From contig CAKMRJ010005523.1 of the NCBI GenBank assembly GCA_928212115.1, positions 109,414,654 through 109,478,653 on the forward strand: 64,000 nt of DNA, in the 5' to 3' direction. The notes below the pieces were generated by a model. That model had not been told where the DNA came from and did not search any database. It saw only the letters and a list, made by a program, of their open reading frames with translations. The position numbers and the translations under genes are program-made. How positions within the stretch are numbered: position 1 is the stretch's first letter; each line of letters opens with the position of its first letter. Origin of the DNA: Lactuca virosa (lineage: Eukaryota; Streptophyta; Magnoliopsida; Asterales; Asteraceae). Positions 35,182-46,397 of this stretch are shown here, piece by piece.

Positions 35182-35395
35182 AGATCTGGAAAACAAAGTT
35201 TAAATCTTTCATACAGCATAGATCTCAAAGTATAAAACATACATATACAATTTAGATCTAAAAAGTTTAGATCTGAAGTGAGAAAGTCTAGATCTGAAGG
35301 AAAAGGGTTCAGATCTTGAAGAAAAGTTTAGATCTGAAAGAAAAAGTTCAGATCTGAGAAGAAAGAGGTTCAGATCTTTCATCCAACATAGATCC
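35182..35395. repeat. AGATCT-centred short repeat cluster in the solo LTR
   Basis: About ten copies of GTTTAGATCTGAA or GTTCAGATCT-like units spaced roughly 18-25 bp. Each contains the palindrome AGATCT and is separated by purine-rich GAAAGAAAAA-type linkers. It occupies the minisatellite position of this LTR. Confidence 0.8.
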
Positions 35396-36575
35396 CAAGT
35401 AAACAGATAATATATATACACATAACACGTAATTTATATAAAATACTTCATATCTATGTGTAAGATGAAAGTGACTATACACTCACCTGATAAGGAGTGA
35501 TTCGGACAACACTTCGCTTCTTAAAACAATCTTCTTTGACGAAACAGGGAAGTTTGCTTGAAAACCGGGCTCTACACGGGCAGAGTTTCAAACCGAAAAA
35601 CTCTTTTTCTCGGAGACTCCGGGCTCTTTGAGGCTTTCTCCTAGAGCTAGAAAGGTTCCCTAGGCTTAGGGGGGTTGGGATAGGCTAGAGAGGGAGTAGA
35701 GAGAGAAATAGATTGGTTTTGGTGTGTGAAAAGTGGCAGCCCTCGCAGCCCTTTTATAGGCGTGCGAGGTCTCGGTACACTGGGCATACTGCTGACCTAC
35801 GTGGCGCGTAATGCGAGCTCGTACAACACGTGTCCGAAGCGGCTTGGTGCGACATGGCTCGTTGTGGACCGAGGAAAGGGAGTTCGCTGGGCATAACTTC
35901 TTCCGATGCGGGGCGTCCGAAGCTTACGCTGGGCGTCCAAAGTGCGACGTGTCATCCTGTGCGAGACCGTGGGGAGCAAGCGACGGATGAGATTCGGCCA
36001 CATCAGCACTCCTCGCAGATTCACATCCCGACTTCTAAAATTCATAACTTTTGCATACGAGCTCCGTTTTCAACGTTCTTTATATCCACACGTAGGCGTG
36101 ACCATACTCTACAAATTTCGTTTAGACTCCGTCGGCTAATTTTGACTTTATTTTTAAAGTTATATTTTTAACAGGTCGGGACAGGAAAAGTCCGTTAAAA
36201 TTTCATAACTTCTTCATCCGATGTCCGTTTTCGTCTGTCTTTTTACCGTTGTGCTACTATTAACGAGATCTTCGATTCTCGTTTAGGTTGTGTCGGCCGA
36301 AAATCAACCAATCTAATATTCGAACTTCAGGCTGTGCACTGCCAATCCGAAACTTAGAAAAATCATAACTTCCTCATACAAAGTCAGATTTGGGCGTTCT
36401 TCTTATGTACGCTCTCAGTTTAACGAACACTATGACTTTCGTTTAGATTGCTAGGGATAAAAAATCCTCTATCGTAAATTCACTATTTACGTCACGAAGT
36501 GGCGTGCCGGTTCTGTCGCGAAACTTCGACAGACCATAACTTCTTCGTTATAACTCGGATTTCGTCGCTCTTTAT

Positions 36576-36977
36576 TGTTGGGTATATAATAACAAAAGGT
36601 ATGTATTCTATTCTCCTATGTCAATTTCGAAAATAGTAGATGCATGCTAGGTTTCCTTTTGTGTTCATAAAGCTGTATGTCTAATAGTGAAAACATAGAT
36701 CCAATTAGGGTTGCATGCACACATAGGATTGTTTGTATAATGGCTCACAAACACACTTTGAGTGAGAGGATGAATATGAGAGAGAGGAGGAAGGGTACTA
36801 AGCTCCAAAATTCGGCTCTAGTAGGGTTTTCCCAAGGGGTAGTCGAATTCTAGTGCCTTAGGGTGCTATTTATACTTGAGGCTAGCTAGGGTTTCAAGGT
36901 GGAAACCCTAATCCCTTAGCTTAGGGCCTAAGCAAGTCCATTGATCTATGTTAGGATTGTTTGTATAAAACCCAACA
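36576..36977 (+). repeat. Rearranged 5' LTR
   Basis: Bases 36601-36739 match the end region of the right LTR (43561-43704) directly. Bases 36740-36941 match 43274-43477 in inverted orientation. A second copy of GGATTGTTTGTATAA then precedes the CCCAACA end. Most of the normal first ~680 bp is missing, and the TATA box lies in the inverted block. Confidence 0.85.
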
Positions 36978-37039
36978 GTGGTATCACAGCCATTGGTTTT
37001 TGTTTTCAATTAGTTTTCTGTACAAAAGTATGAATTTGA

Positions 37040-38335
37040 CATATTAGGGTTTATATCCAGTAAACCCTAGAGGCATGATTTTCAAAATTAGGGTTCATAA
37101 ACCCTAAATTTCGAAAGTTATTAGGGTTTCCCAAACCCTTTTCCTTAGCCACCAAGATTTCGAAATTAGGGTTGTCTAACCCTAGAATTTCGAAATTTGC
37201 CTTGTCCCCATGATAAGATTCCCAAATTTTAGGGATTTGGATAATGTCATATCTTGTAATTATCCCTTAATTGTTTAAATAGATAATTAAAGATCTTTTG
37301 AATTATCCCATCCCAAATTTTCGAATTTTAGGGGATAAAGGGATTAGGTTAAAATTAATTGTTTGATTTAATAGATTATCCTCCAAGATTTAATAATTTA
37401 AATTAATTGTTTAATTGAGATAATTATTAAATCAAAGTTTTAATATTTACGATTTTAAAATTAAAAGGTTTTAATTTTCGAAAAAATTTTAAATATGATT
37501 AATACCCTAGTATTTTGAAATGTTTAAAATACACCCTTATACTATTATAATATTATAAGATTAATAATTATATATATGTATAAGATTAAGCTAGTCTTAC
37601 CGTTAGTAGGCCTCATTCACGAAGCCGATCTATAAGGGGGGGGGGTATAAGGTTATGGCCAATAAAATGGCCCTTTAATGGGTGTCCATGCTCACCCACC
37701 GCTTCCTTGATTGGCGGAGGGTCGTTAGCCGAACGGGTAGGATAGGGCAAACCCTCTCCTCATTAAAAGTATAATGAATGTAAAAGTAAGTAAATGTTTT
37801 ACAAAAAAATTCCCAATCTTAGTTACTTTAGGAAAAAGTGAAATCGATGCAATTCCATGGAATTACACTTTGTACCCTTGTCGAGACAATTAGTGGAACG
37901 TGTGTGGTTAACCGACACATTAAGTTGGGTTTGGCAATGGTAGCGAAGGGTGACTCGATGTTTGTCATAGATCGATGGAGCGTGTGTGGTTAACCGACAC
38001 GTCGATTAGGTGACTGTAACATTGAGGGCACCACGTAAATTCACATGGTTATTCACACCTTATTTGTGATCCTCGGCATCCCAGTCACAAATGAAGGGCA
38101 TAATCGAGATTAAACATGACATTGAAAAGTTCAATGAATCTCAAAAGATCTAGGAATTTCAATTCATTTAAAACTTAAACCTTCAATTTTCGTTTTTCAT
38201 GGTGGAAATTGGTAAATCGTCATTTACCTACCTTCAAATGTTCTGCAAGTTGGATTACGACATCCCTCTTCCAATTTGTAGGATATTGTGTTGGATCCTA
38301 GCCTTGATATTTCATTTGGGTGTTATATCAAGGAT
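37040..38335 (+). repeat. Leader hairpin array of the copia-type element
   Basis: In order: four hairpins of AGGGTT..AACCCT type (37044-37070, 37088-37107, 37121-37142, 37165-37188); two hairpins with a GTGTGTGGTTAACCGACA loop (37888-37926 and 37968-38010); one with loop TCCTCGGCATCCCAG (38058-38097); one with loop ATTACGACATCCCTCTT (38243-38281); one with stem CCTTGATAT/ATATCAAGG (38302-38333). The relative at 56547 has counterparts in the same order. Stems were paired by eye. Confidence 0.75.
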
Positions 38336-38372
38336 TCCAATGAACTAACTTGAATTTTCTCCCGTTTGATAG

Positions 38373-39060
38373 ATGTCAAAGTCTGACAACTATGGTATTC
38401 ATAAATCCGTTGGAAAAAGTTTTCCACGTGAAGATGATGTTCCACAATTGGATTGTGGAAATAGAAATCATGCTTCACTTCCTCCACCTCCTCCAATAAT
38501 TCTCCCTGACCCATGTGTTCGAAGACTTGAAAAGTTCAAGGTCACTCAAGCCCTATTGGCAATAAGACACAAAGATGGAAAGTCTGTATGTGTACACATC
38601 TTAAAGATGAAGTCACACATGGACAAGTTAAGGATGTTGGGTGTCGATGTCTCAAGGAAGTTGGTTGTTGACTTAGTTCTTCAATCATTTCCAGAATTAT
38701 ATGGTAAGTTCGTTAGAGAGTACTATATGATGGACCACGTCATGACCCTTATTGATTTGACTTATTTGCTTAGTGCTGCTGAATCAGAAATGTTTTGGCG
38801 CACTGGTCAAACAAATTTGTCTGATAAATCAATGTCACATCCTTCTATGGGCGATGGCAACATTGGAAGTCCAGAAAAGTTTTCTCTACGCAATAGAAAG
38901 GCTGAGTCTGAGATAGTCTCGTGTACCATTCCATAAAAATCCATGTGTTTATACTGCTAAAAGAAGGGGCATTGGTTACGAAGCTGCACTCACTACCTAA
39001 GAGATCTAAGAGATGGGAGAGTCAAGATGTATGACTCTGCTTTAGGCAATATCCACTATC
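38373..39060 (+). pseudogene. Copia gag fragment
   Basis: The first 188 codons are open (38373-38936) and resemble the copia gag (UBN2-type) region: KVTQALLAIRHKDGKSVCVHILKMKSHMDKLRMLGV, LVLQSFPELYGKFV, and MDHVMTLIDLTYLLSAAE. After the stop at 38937 a shifted frame gives a remnant of the zinc knuckle region (a KKGHWLRSCTHYLRDLRDG-like run near 38960-39020). The N-terminal RNA-binding half is replaced by a proline-rich stretch, so the frame is a chimera or deleted. No protease follows. The start is the ATG after the last leader hairpin. Confidence 0.75.
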
Positions 39061-42000
39061 TAACTCTATTAAGTTCCTATTTGGAGATTCTTAATACATG
39101 ATGTGATAAGATTACATTTCGATATTTTGAAGGATCGAAGAAAGGAAAGGAAGCTTAGAGGAAGGAGCGAGCTGAGTCTGATCGCGAAGAAATTGATTAC
39201 GATCGCATGGATTCGATGATCGGAATTTTGAACTGCTGCTTAGAGCTATGATAAATTGCTTAAGAATATGTAACAACATAGTTTTCATTTGAATTGTAAG
39301 GATATATTTTTCCGCAATAAAATAAATTTTGATTTTGTCTTATTTATACTTCCTTGCAATGGCAATTGTGAAAATTGATGTTTGTGTGTTTCTATTATAA
39401 GCAATATTAAGTGGATGTGATTCTTAGTTATGTTATTTATGGTAGTGTCATAATTTTCTAAGTAAGGAAAGATTCCCATCACCCAAGGTTCAATGGACAG
39501 AAGCTTGGAATCATATGATTTGAATCATGTGATGTATGGAAATCTTGGTACTTAGAAATTGTAAGGCTAATTCCTTGACAAAGAGTCAAGTGAAGGACTA
39601 GGAGATCGAGTTCACAATGTTGTGCACTAGTCAAGTCCACCATAAATAACAATAAGATTATTCGTCATGATTTACTAAAAGTCTAGTAAATGTGGTTATG
39701 CTTACAAGATTAAGTGTAATTCTGAATCATTGAAAAGTTTAAATGAATGGCAGAACGAATAAGTAGAATCAATGAAGGCGGAAAGATAAAAAAAAGTTTC
39801 TCCAATCTAAGAAGAAGGGAGAGTACTTTTGTATCGTGTTTTATGATCGTCTCGATGATTGTAGGAACCATATTACAATTCATCCTCTAAGGACACCTTA
39901 GTGCACTAGTATGGCTAAGAAGAGGAGTCGGGAATTGTCAAAATGGTTAAGTCAATAAGACGAATCATACTTCGTTCCAAAAATCAAGTCTTAGAGTCAA
40001 ACTCCAGGATTGTGACTTGAGTGATATAAAATCTTAAGTAGGAATGTTCTTACAATTGCACATTTTAGTAAGTTGTGATGTCTTGGATAAGACAAAGACC
40101 AACTAGTACCAAATTGTATGTAGGGTTTGTCTTGATAAAGACACACACTAACTCTTGAGTATTTGTCAAGAAATGTTTCTTGACAAGAGAATCTTATATG
40201 TCAAGAGGTCAGTGGGAGTCTAAATGATCTTGAAAAAGGTTCAAGGACTAATCAAGAGTAAACCTATTATTAATCACTAGCACATGACTTGAGGTTTCTA
40301 ACCTATCGTGTTGACATATTATTGTTTATATGCCATTCCAGTTTGGTCAACTATGCATGTGAGTTCTATGAGATCTCAATGGGTTGCATAGGGGCAAGGC
40401 ACCTTGATCAATGGAAAGTACATTGAAAGGTAGGGGTGAGCTGCTAAATAACTTGGAAGCAATGGTGGGACCCTTGATGGCAAGAAATTAAGAATGGACA
40501 AGTTCGATCCATAAGAGTTTGGATTTGTCACAATTTTTGTCTTATGATTATGGTTATGAAAAATTCACATGGATAGGAACACATACACCACAAAATCTGA
40601 GTATTATAAGGTTTCTCTCTTTCATGAAAATGATTGTGAGGAAACGCTTTCAGAGATATTGAAGATAGCATTATGTAATGTGTATTTCTCAAATTCGATT
40701 ATGATTACGACATCCCTCTTCATAGTTCGAATTGTGGGAAATGGCAAATGGGTCTGAACATTTTAGACTTATTCTAGAAATGTTTAAACACACATATGGG
40801 TTATCTAAGGAAAGGTGTATGAGTTCGAGAAGCTTAGATAAAGGCTTATCGAAGCGTCTCGGTTTCAGAAACATGAACTTTGGTAAAGAAAGTCAATAAG
40901 TAATTGGTTTCTAGAAGTCCAGCTAATTTATGAATACGTGTCAAAGCTAGTGGGAGCATAAATGTTATGCTAGGATAGATATAATCATCATGTTAGTGGG
41001 AGCATGATTATTATTTTTAAGTATTGCAAGTTGGCAATATTAATTATAGAAAAACAAAAGTTTCACTTTGCAAAGTTGCAGGAGTTGAAAAGTTGTTTTT
41101 TCTATAATTAATGGGGAGAATGTTATACTTCGTTTCTAATCTAAAAGCTTAGATCGAAATTTTTTTAATTGAAGTTAGTCAAGGATATATTTATTAATTG
41201 CATTCTCAAAGTTTGATTATGATTACGGCATCCCTCTTCGTAGTTCGAATTGTGAGAACATGACAAGTAGAAATATTATGGCAAAAGACTGGTAAAGTAT
41301 CACGTCTTTATGTAAGACATTATGCTTCGTATTCCATACGCTTCAGGTATAGGATCGATCGCATATGCTATAATATTTGATCGTTCTAAAATTTTCGAAA
41401 TGCCTAGGGCATTAAGAGGGAAAAAGGACTGGAACCGATCATGACTAAATTTATTAAACAACTGTCAAAGGACAATCTAAGGTTCGCCAAGGATTGGTTG
41501 TGGACAGTTGGAAGTGTAGTAAATGATGGACCATATCGACATTATTATAGATGGATAAGATTATATTTAAAATGAGTTGTCATATGGCAAATATGGAAAT
41601 GTTTTCATATGTGGGAGTTGGATAGATTAGAAACTTTTATGCAAGAAGAATGTTCAAAGGAATGTACTTTGAATGTGAGACTTCATGTCTATGGAATTGT
41701 CTTGCAACAATCTCCAATAGATGACTTTGTAATTTCATTGGCAAAGTATTTGTGACTTCAGCGCTATGACATTACGAAAGGATCGTTGCATAAGATGTTA
41801 GAATCTAATATATTCTATAAGTGGTAAGAATTTGGTATTCTTACACTTATGGTAAAGATTGGGAATTGTGAAATAAGTGTGATTGAAAATGTTATTATTC
41901 TATTTCACAAAGTAAGGACCATATGTAAACATAGTGTACATGCTAAGAGCATGGGACAATTGTTGTTATAATTCAAGTAATAAGTTGATTACCCGAAACA

Positions 42001-42858
42001 TTATACAATAAATAATGTGTAATCAATATGGTGATTAATTAAAAGGAGTTTTATTTACACTCAAAAGTTTGGGACCATATTGGATTCGATTATTATTGTG
42101 TTTCACTTTGCATGTTTTGACTTCCTGAATAATTGAGTTATTTGAAAAAATCGAATTATTAGAACGTTCCACAGTCGCTCATACTTTGGGAGTAGGTATG
42201 AAAGAAGATTGTCATGAATTGGTTTGTAGATTGTCTAAAGTGTATTAGACATTGCAAAGGTTTGCTGCAACGTTCATGAGTGCTTACGAATATGATTTGA
42301 GCATTGGATTAAACCCACGCTCACTTGGATCGCTTCATGAATTTTATCACGAGTGATTGGTGAGACGATAATATATTATATTCTTGAAACCGAGATGTGT
42401 GAGTTGTAACTTGCAAATCGGTTACACATTGATTATATGTAAACGCACCAGTAACTTGGTGTTATAAAACGTATTGTTGTGTGTGATTCGGTGAGTGAGT
42501 ACAAGCGAGCATTGAGTCGAAGTTTATCTGTTCCTTTTACCCAATGTGGGATAAAAGCGATATATGTGGGTCCCTCGATGATTTAGTGATGACAAACGTA
42601 AATGCTCGGCCGGGCCAGGAATAATTTGATTTGTTCAATTAGTCAGTCTTCGTAAATCGGAAATCGGGAAACAACACATAGACTGAGAGAATGATTTCAA
42701 TCCATGTCTCACGTCTATACGATATCTAGAATGGAGGAATATATGATCCCTTATCTAAAGGACGCGTATCTAATAAGATCAGAATTGACAGCGGCTTTTG
42801 AAAGCTACGATTGCTGATCAGGATCTGAAGTCATACGCAGAATAGTTATTAGACTTAT
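39061..42858 (+). other. Copia interior with scraps of pol and two conserved-loop hairpins
   Basis: No frame longer than about 65 codons. Recognisable pieces: an integrase-like HDLL.KSSKCGYAYKI run (about 39668-39710, frameshifted) and RIPYASGIGSIAYAI (about 41322-41385), which resembles the copia box near the end of reverse transcriptase. Hairpins with the conserved 17-base loop lie at 40684-40742 and 41201-41259. TAGTGGGAGCAT recurs at about 40950 and 40994, each time in a small inverted repeat. A longer inverted repeat, ATTAATTATAGAAAAA with its complement, spans about 41037-41111. Confidence 0.6.
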
Positions 42859-42871
42859 CCAAGTGGGAGAC

Positions 42872-43714
42872 TGTTGGATTAGTGTCTAATCCCATAACTA
42901 TTTTGGTATGTACTTGACCCGATTGTGAGCATGGTCCTTTTGGGTTGCCTTCACACTGGTGACTAGACAGGATGACTGTTGAGGAGAGAGGCTGGTTTAT
43001 TGTTAAGAATAATAAATTTGGGTATAAATATGATTTGTTAATATATTATATGAATAATATATTAATTTGGAATCATATTATTAATTAGTATTTAATCAGA
43101 AATTAATTAGGAATTAATTTCGGGATTAAAGGAATTAATTAAAAGTACAGGGGCTGTTTTGTAATTATTTGATAGTTGAGACTTTGGGCTATTGGATTAC
43201 CTTTATTAAGGCTTGAACGAAAATCCTAGAAGGATCTAGGAGTTTTTGTCCAAGGGCTTAAGGAAAGGAGTCCATGGACTTGCTTAGGCCCTAAGCTAAG
43301 GGATTAGGGTTTCCACCTTGAAACCCTAGCTAGCCTCAATTATAAATAGCACCCTAAGGCACTAGAATTCGACTACCCCTTGGGAAAACCCTACTAGAGC
43401 CGAATTTTGGAGCTTAGTACCCTTCCTCCTCTCTCTCTCATATTCATCCTCTCACTCAAAGTGTGTTTGTGAGCCATTAGAGGTACTACACACTTGTGGT
43501 ACTTGCTTTCAAGAGCTAAGGAAACTTAAGGAATTAGTTGTTATTACTATATAACAACAAAAGGTATGTATTCTATTCTCCTATGTCAATTTCGAAAATA
43601 GTAGATGAATGCTAGGTTTCCTTTTGTGTTCATAAAGCTGTATGTCTAATAGTGAAAACATAGATCCAATTAGGGTTGCATGCACACATAGGATTGTTTG
43701 TATAAAACCCAACA
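42872..43714 (+). repeat. 3' LTR of the copia-type element
   Basis: 843 bp, TGTTGGATTAGTGTCTAATCC to AAACCCAACA, with TATA box TATAAATAG at 43341-43349. Its start resembles the LTR of the element at 56547 read on the minus strand (TGTTGGATTAATGTCTAAG). Confidence 0.9.
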
Positions 43715-43974
43715 TTTATATGTCCGAAATCTTTGTCACGACCACTACAACTTTCTTCATCGATATCGGGTTTATCTAACATTTTATTTTTGACGCTTAT
43801 TTTTATCCTTTATTTATTATATTATTATAAACAAGTAACAAGCACACAAAAGCACATAATTCACATAATATTCAAGTAATTCATCTTTATTACTTTAAAA
43901 TGGGTTATAATGGTTGACCTAGACTATTACATCATCATTAATGCTTAGCCTAGAAACACGGGTGTTACAAGAAT

Positions 43975-46397
43975 AAAAGGATGCATTTGACAATGATTTG
44001 TAAAAGGACGCTCAAAGATTTGACAAGCATTTATGAAATAGAAAGCAGGAAGCCAACTTCTACTATCAGGGGTTCAAGTACCTATAAGCCTATGATCAAT
44101 CGTGGGCGCTTGGGCAAACAAAGAGCCGTCAACTGGGCCAAGTAATAAAGAAAGCAAAAATAACCCACTTAAGCCTAATTATTATACATCGTCAGCGCTT
44201 TATAACAATTAGCATGGGGCTTAATGGGGTAGGGGTACCAGTCCACATAAAATCAGGCCGGTCGAGCAACCCGGTTTGCCTCACCAAGACACAAGCGAGT
44301 ACCTAAATGCCGAGCACTAGAGCAAGAATCACCCTATCGTTGTACACACCCTATAAAGCATCTCCAGGAAACACGAAAAAAGCGAGACTATTTTAATAGA
44401 AAAGAAGGCTCAACATCGCAACCTGAAGATTAATGCAAAACCCAAAAGAAGAAGTTAAATACATGACCAAACATCTGCTATAAAAACGAGCCTTCACTAA
44501 AAGGTAACCAAGGAAATCATCTAGAAACTTATATACGTTTAAAGCATCAAACATGACTCCTAACTTAGGCATCAGAGAGCAATATCGGGGGTCCGCCCTC
44601 GGTATGGCTTTCTAACCTATATTTGTCACATACCATGCAGCGTGCTACTTGGACTGCTCATTAGAAGAAGCTCTAACAGGAACCACCACAAGCATCCAGG
44701 TCGCCACATAGGAACATCACATATATGAGGTGATTGATTCAACATTTTACACACCCAAAATATTATTAGAACTCTATGGTTTGCCTTCATATGACTTCAA
44801 TGGCTAACTTTTTTCGTTTTGGCTCATAATTCTATTGTACGTAATCTTTCTTTCCGCTTAGCTGAACCACTTGGCTCTGACCAGTTCTCTCTTTCCTTAT
44901 CACAATCAAACAACCATAGAGTCGCTAAAAGAGCACTGTCTTTCTTTTTGTTCATGTTAATGTTGATGGTGTTGTTGGTTTTCATGATTTAAATTTTAAG
45001 GAAATAGTATAATGTTTTCTAAAATTAATTCTTGTTGGCAAAATACATATTATTTTTTTACTTCAGGATGTTCATATATTGTTGCAGGTGAAGACAAGGG
45101 TCAATGTTGGCAATCTTAGACTATTTTTAGAATCAAACATAAAATACAAACCATAAACTCAATATATGTTTAGGAAATACCAATTTTTATGTGATTTTAT
45201 CCATAATAATCTCATTAGATTTCTTTGAAACATATTTTTTTCTCTATCAATAGTCATATAAATAATAATTGAATCAACAAATTCCTTAGGGGTTGCATTG
45301 TTATTTATTTTTAGTTAGCGAATGCATAATATTCTATTAGAAAACGAAGAACCTTTAGTCTCCAAATTACAATACACATAACCATTTTATGATACAATTA
45401 TGTTCATGTTCAGGTCAAAAGACGCAAAGCCTCTGGTCTCCAAATTAACAAACACATAACCATTTGTAATATGATTACGATCAAGTTAAAAGACACGAAA
45501 ACTTCAATCACTAAAATTATCAGATTCAAAACAATTGGTGCTACAATTTGATCCAAGTTAGCAAACACATAATCTCTGGTTTCTAAATTAGCAAACATGG
45601 ATACAATCGAACCTCCATCTTCCTCTATAAAAAACATCATAAGCAATAGTAGTGAAACTCAAAGAAAAGAATTATGAGTCAAATTAAAAAAATGGTATAA
45701 ATATTTTTTTTTCTTTTTGTGAAATATGAGAGTTTTTTTTTTTTTAAATATTTTTCAATTAACCCGGTAAACCTACAAGAAGGGATAGAACAATTTTTTT
45801 TTTTTGATAAATGTTATGTTATTTTTGAAAAATGAAATTTAAATTGAAAATTGAAACATATAGTTTTTTTTATAATATTACCTGATAGTTATTTTTATAC
45901 CTATTAAACCGACTTATTTTAAGATGGTGACAATGTACAATAAAGAAATGATGGTGCAAAATATCAAGTAATTGATTCAAGTTTCGAGACACCCAAAATA
46001 GTATTAGAACTCTACCGTTTGCTTTCATATGATTTCGGTGGCCATCAAAATGGTATGCTTTACCATCTTTTAAAACATGCTACTACGTTTGAAGTATTTT
46101 CTGTTTTATTGTTTGAAGTATTTCCTATTTTATTTTAAGCATTAATTGTCATGTTTTATATTCTAATAATCAAGAGAACGTGACACTAAATAGAATTTGA
46201 ACAATTAATGTGTAAGGAAGACTTTAACTACGTACTATTATATTAGGATTAAAAAAAGACGAACAAGTATAAAAGACCATAAAGACCATAAAGACCAAAA
46301 AAGTATACTTCTTTAACTAAAAGACCATAAAGACCAAAAATGATGAAATTGGTCCTCCCTTTCCATATATATTACAGAATGCCCTTACACAATTTCA
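43975..46397. other. Intergenic DNA upstream of the exchanger gene
   Basis: No gene supported. Visible repeats: a diverged ~75 bp direct repeat (about 44735-44808 and 45970-46043, sharing CACCCAAAATA, TATTAGAACTCTA and TTCATATGA blocks); short units with CTCCAAATTA.CAAACACATAA at about 45358-45600; and AAAGACCATAAAGACCA copies at 46277-46340 directly before the gene. CATATATAT at 46364-46373 could be a TATA element, but it lies only about 25-34 bp before the first ATG; a downstream start at 46422 would fit it better. Confidence 0.5.

Larger units (their letters stand above)
36576..43714 (+). mobile_element. Copia-type LTR element, mostly non-coding, with rearranged 5' LTR
   Basis: It starts TGTTGGGTATATAA and ends AAACCCAACA, flanked by TTTAT (36571-36575 and 43715-43719). 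Left LTR 36576-36977 (402 bp), right LTR 42872-43714 (843 bp). PBS-like TGGTATCACAGCC at 36979-36991; purine tract CCAAGTGGGAGAC at 42859-42871. The interior has a 1.4 kb hairpin-rich leader, a gag fragment (38373 onward) and about 3.8 kb where only scraps of copia pol are recognisable. The element at 56547 is a diverged relative: LTR start, leader hairpins and gag are collinear. It is likely non-autonomous or a decayed derivative. Confidence 0.85.
34363..43969 (-). mobile_element. Solo LTR (gypsy, related to the 12422 family) split by a copia element
   Basis: TGTGACATCCCC at 34363 and GGTGTTACA ending at 43969, with a perfect target duplication AGAAT (34358-34362 and 43970-43974). Removing the copia insertion and its duplicated TTTAT leaves about 2.46 kb, the same length class and layout as the LTRs at 12422 and 18101: CCTATAAAAG box (35751-35760), four ~160 bp tandem repeats (36040 onward, resuming at 43715), CAGGTGAGT donor-like site (about 35487-35495) and ACAGGTAG acceptor-like site (about 34704-34711), all on the minus strand. 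No internal gag-pol of its own is left. Confidence 0.88.

Noticed and set aside
37044..37188. Interstitial telomeric repeat
   Set aside because: TTAGGGTT appears, but as four inverted-repeat hairpins separated by unrelated sequence, not as a head-to-tail TTTAGGG array.
43975..46380. A tRNA or other small RNA gene upstream of the exchanger
   Set aside because: I looked for cloverleaf-like or box A/B sequence and found nothing convincing by eye. A tRNAscan-SE run would settle it.
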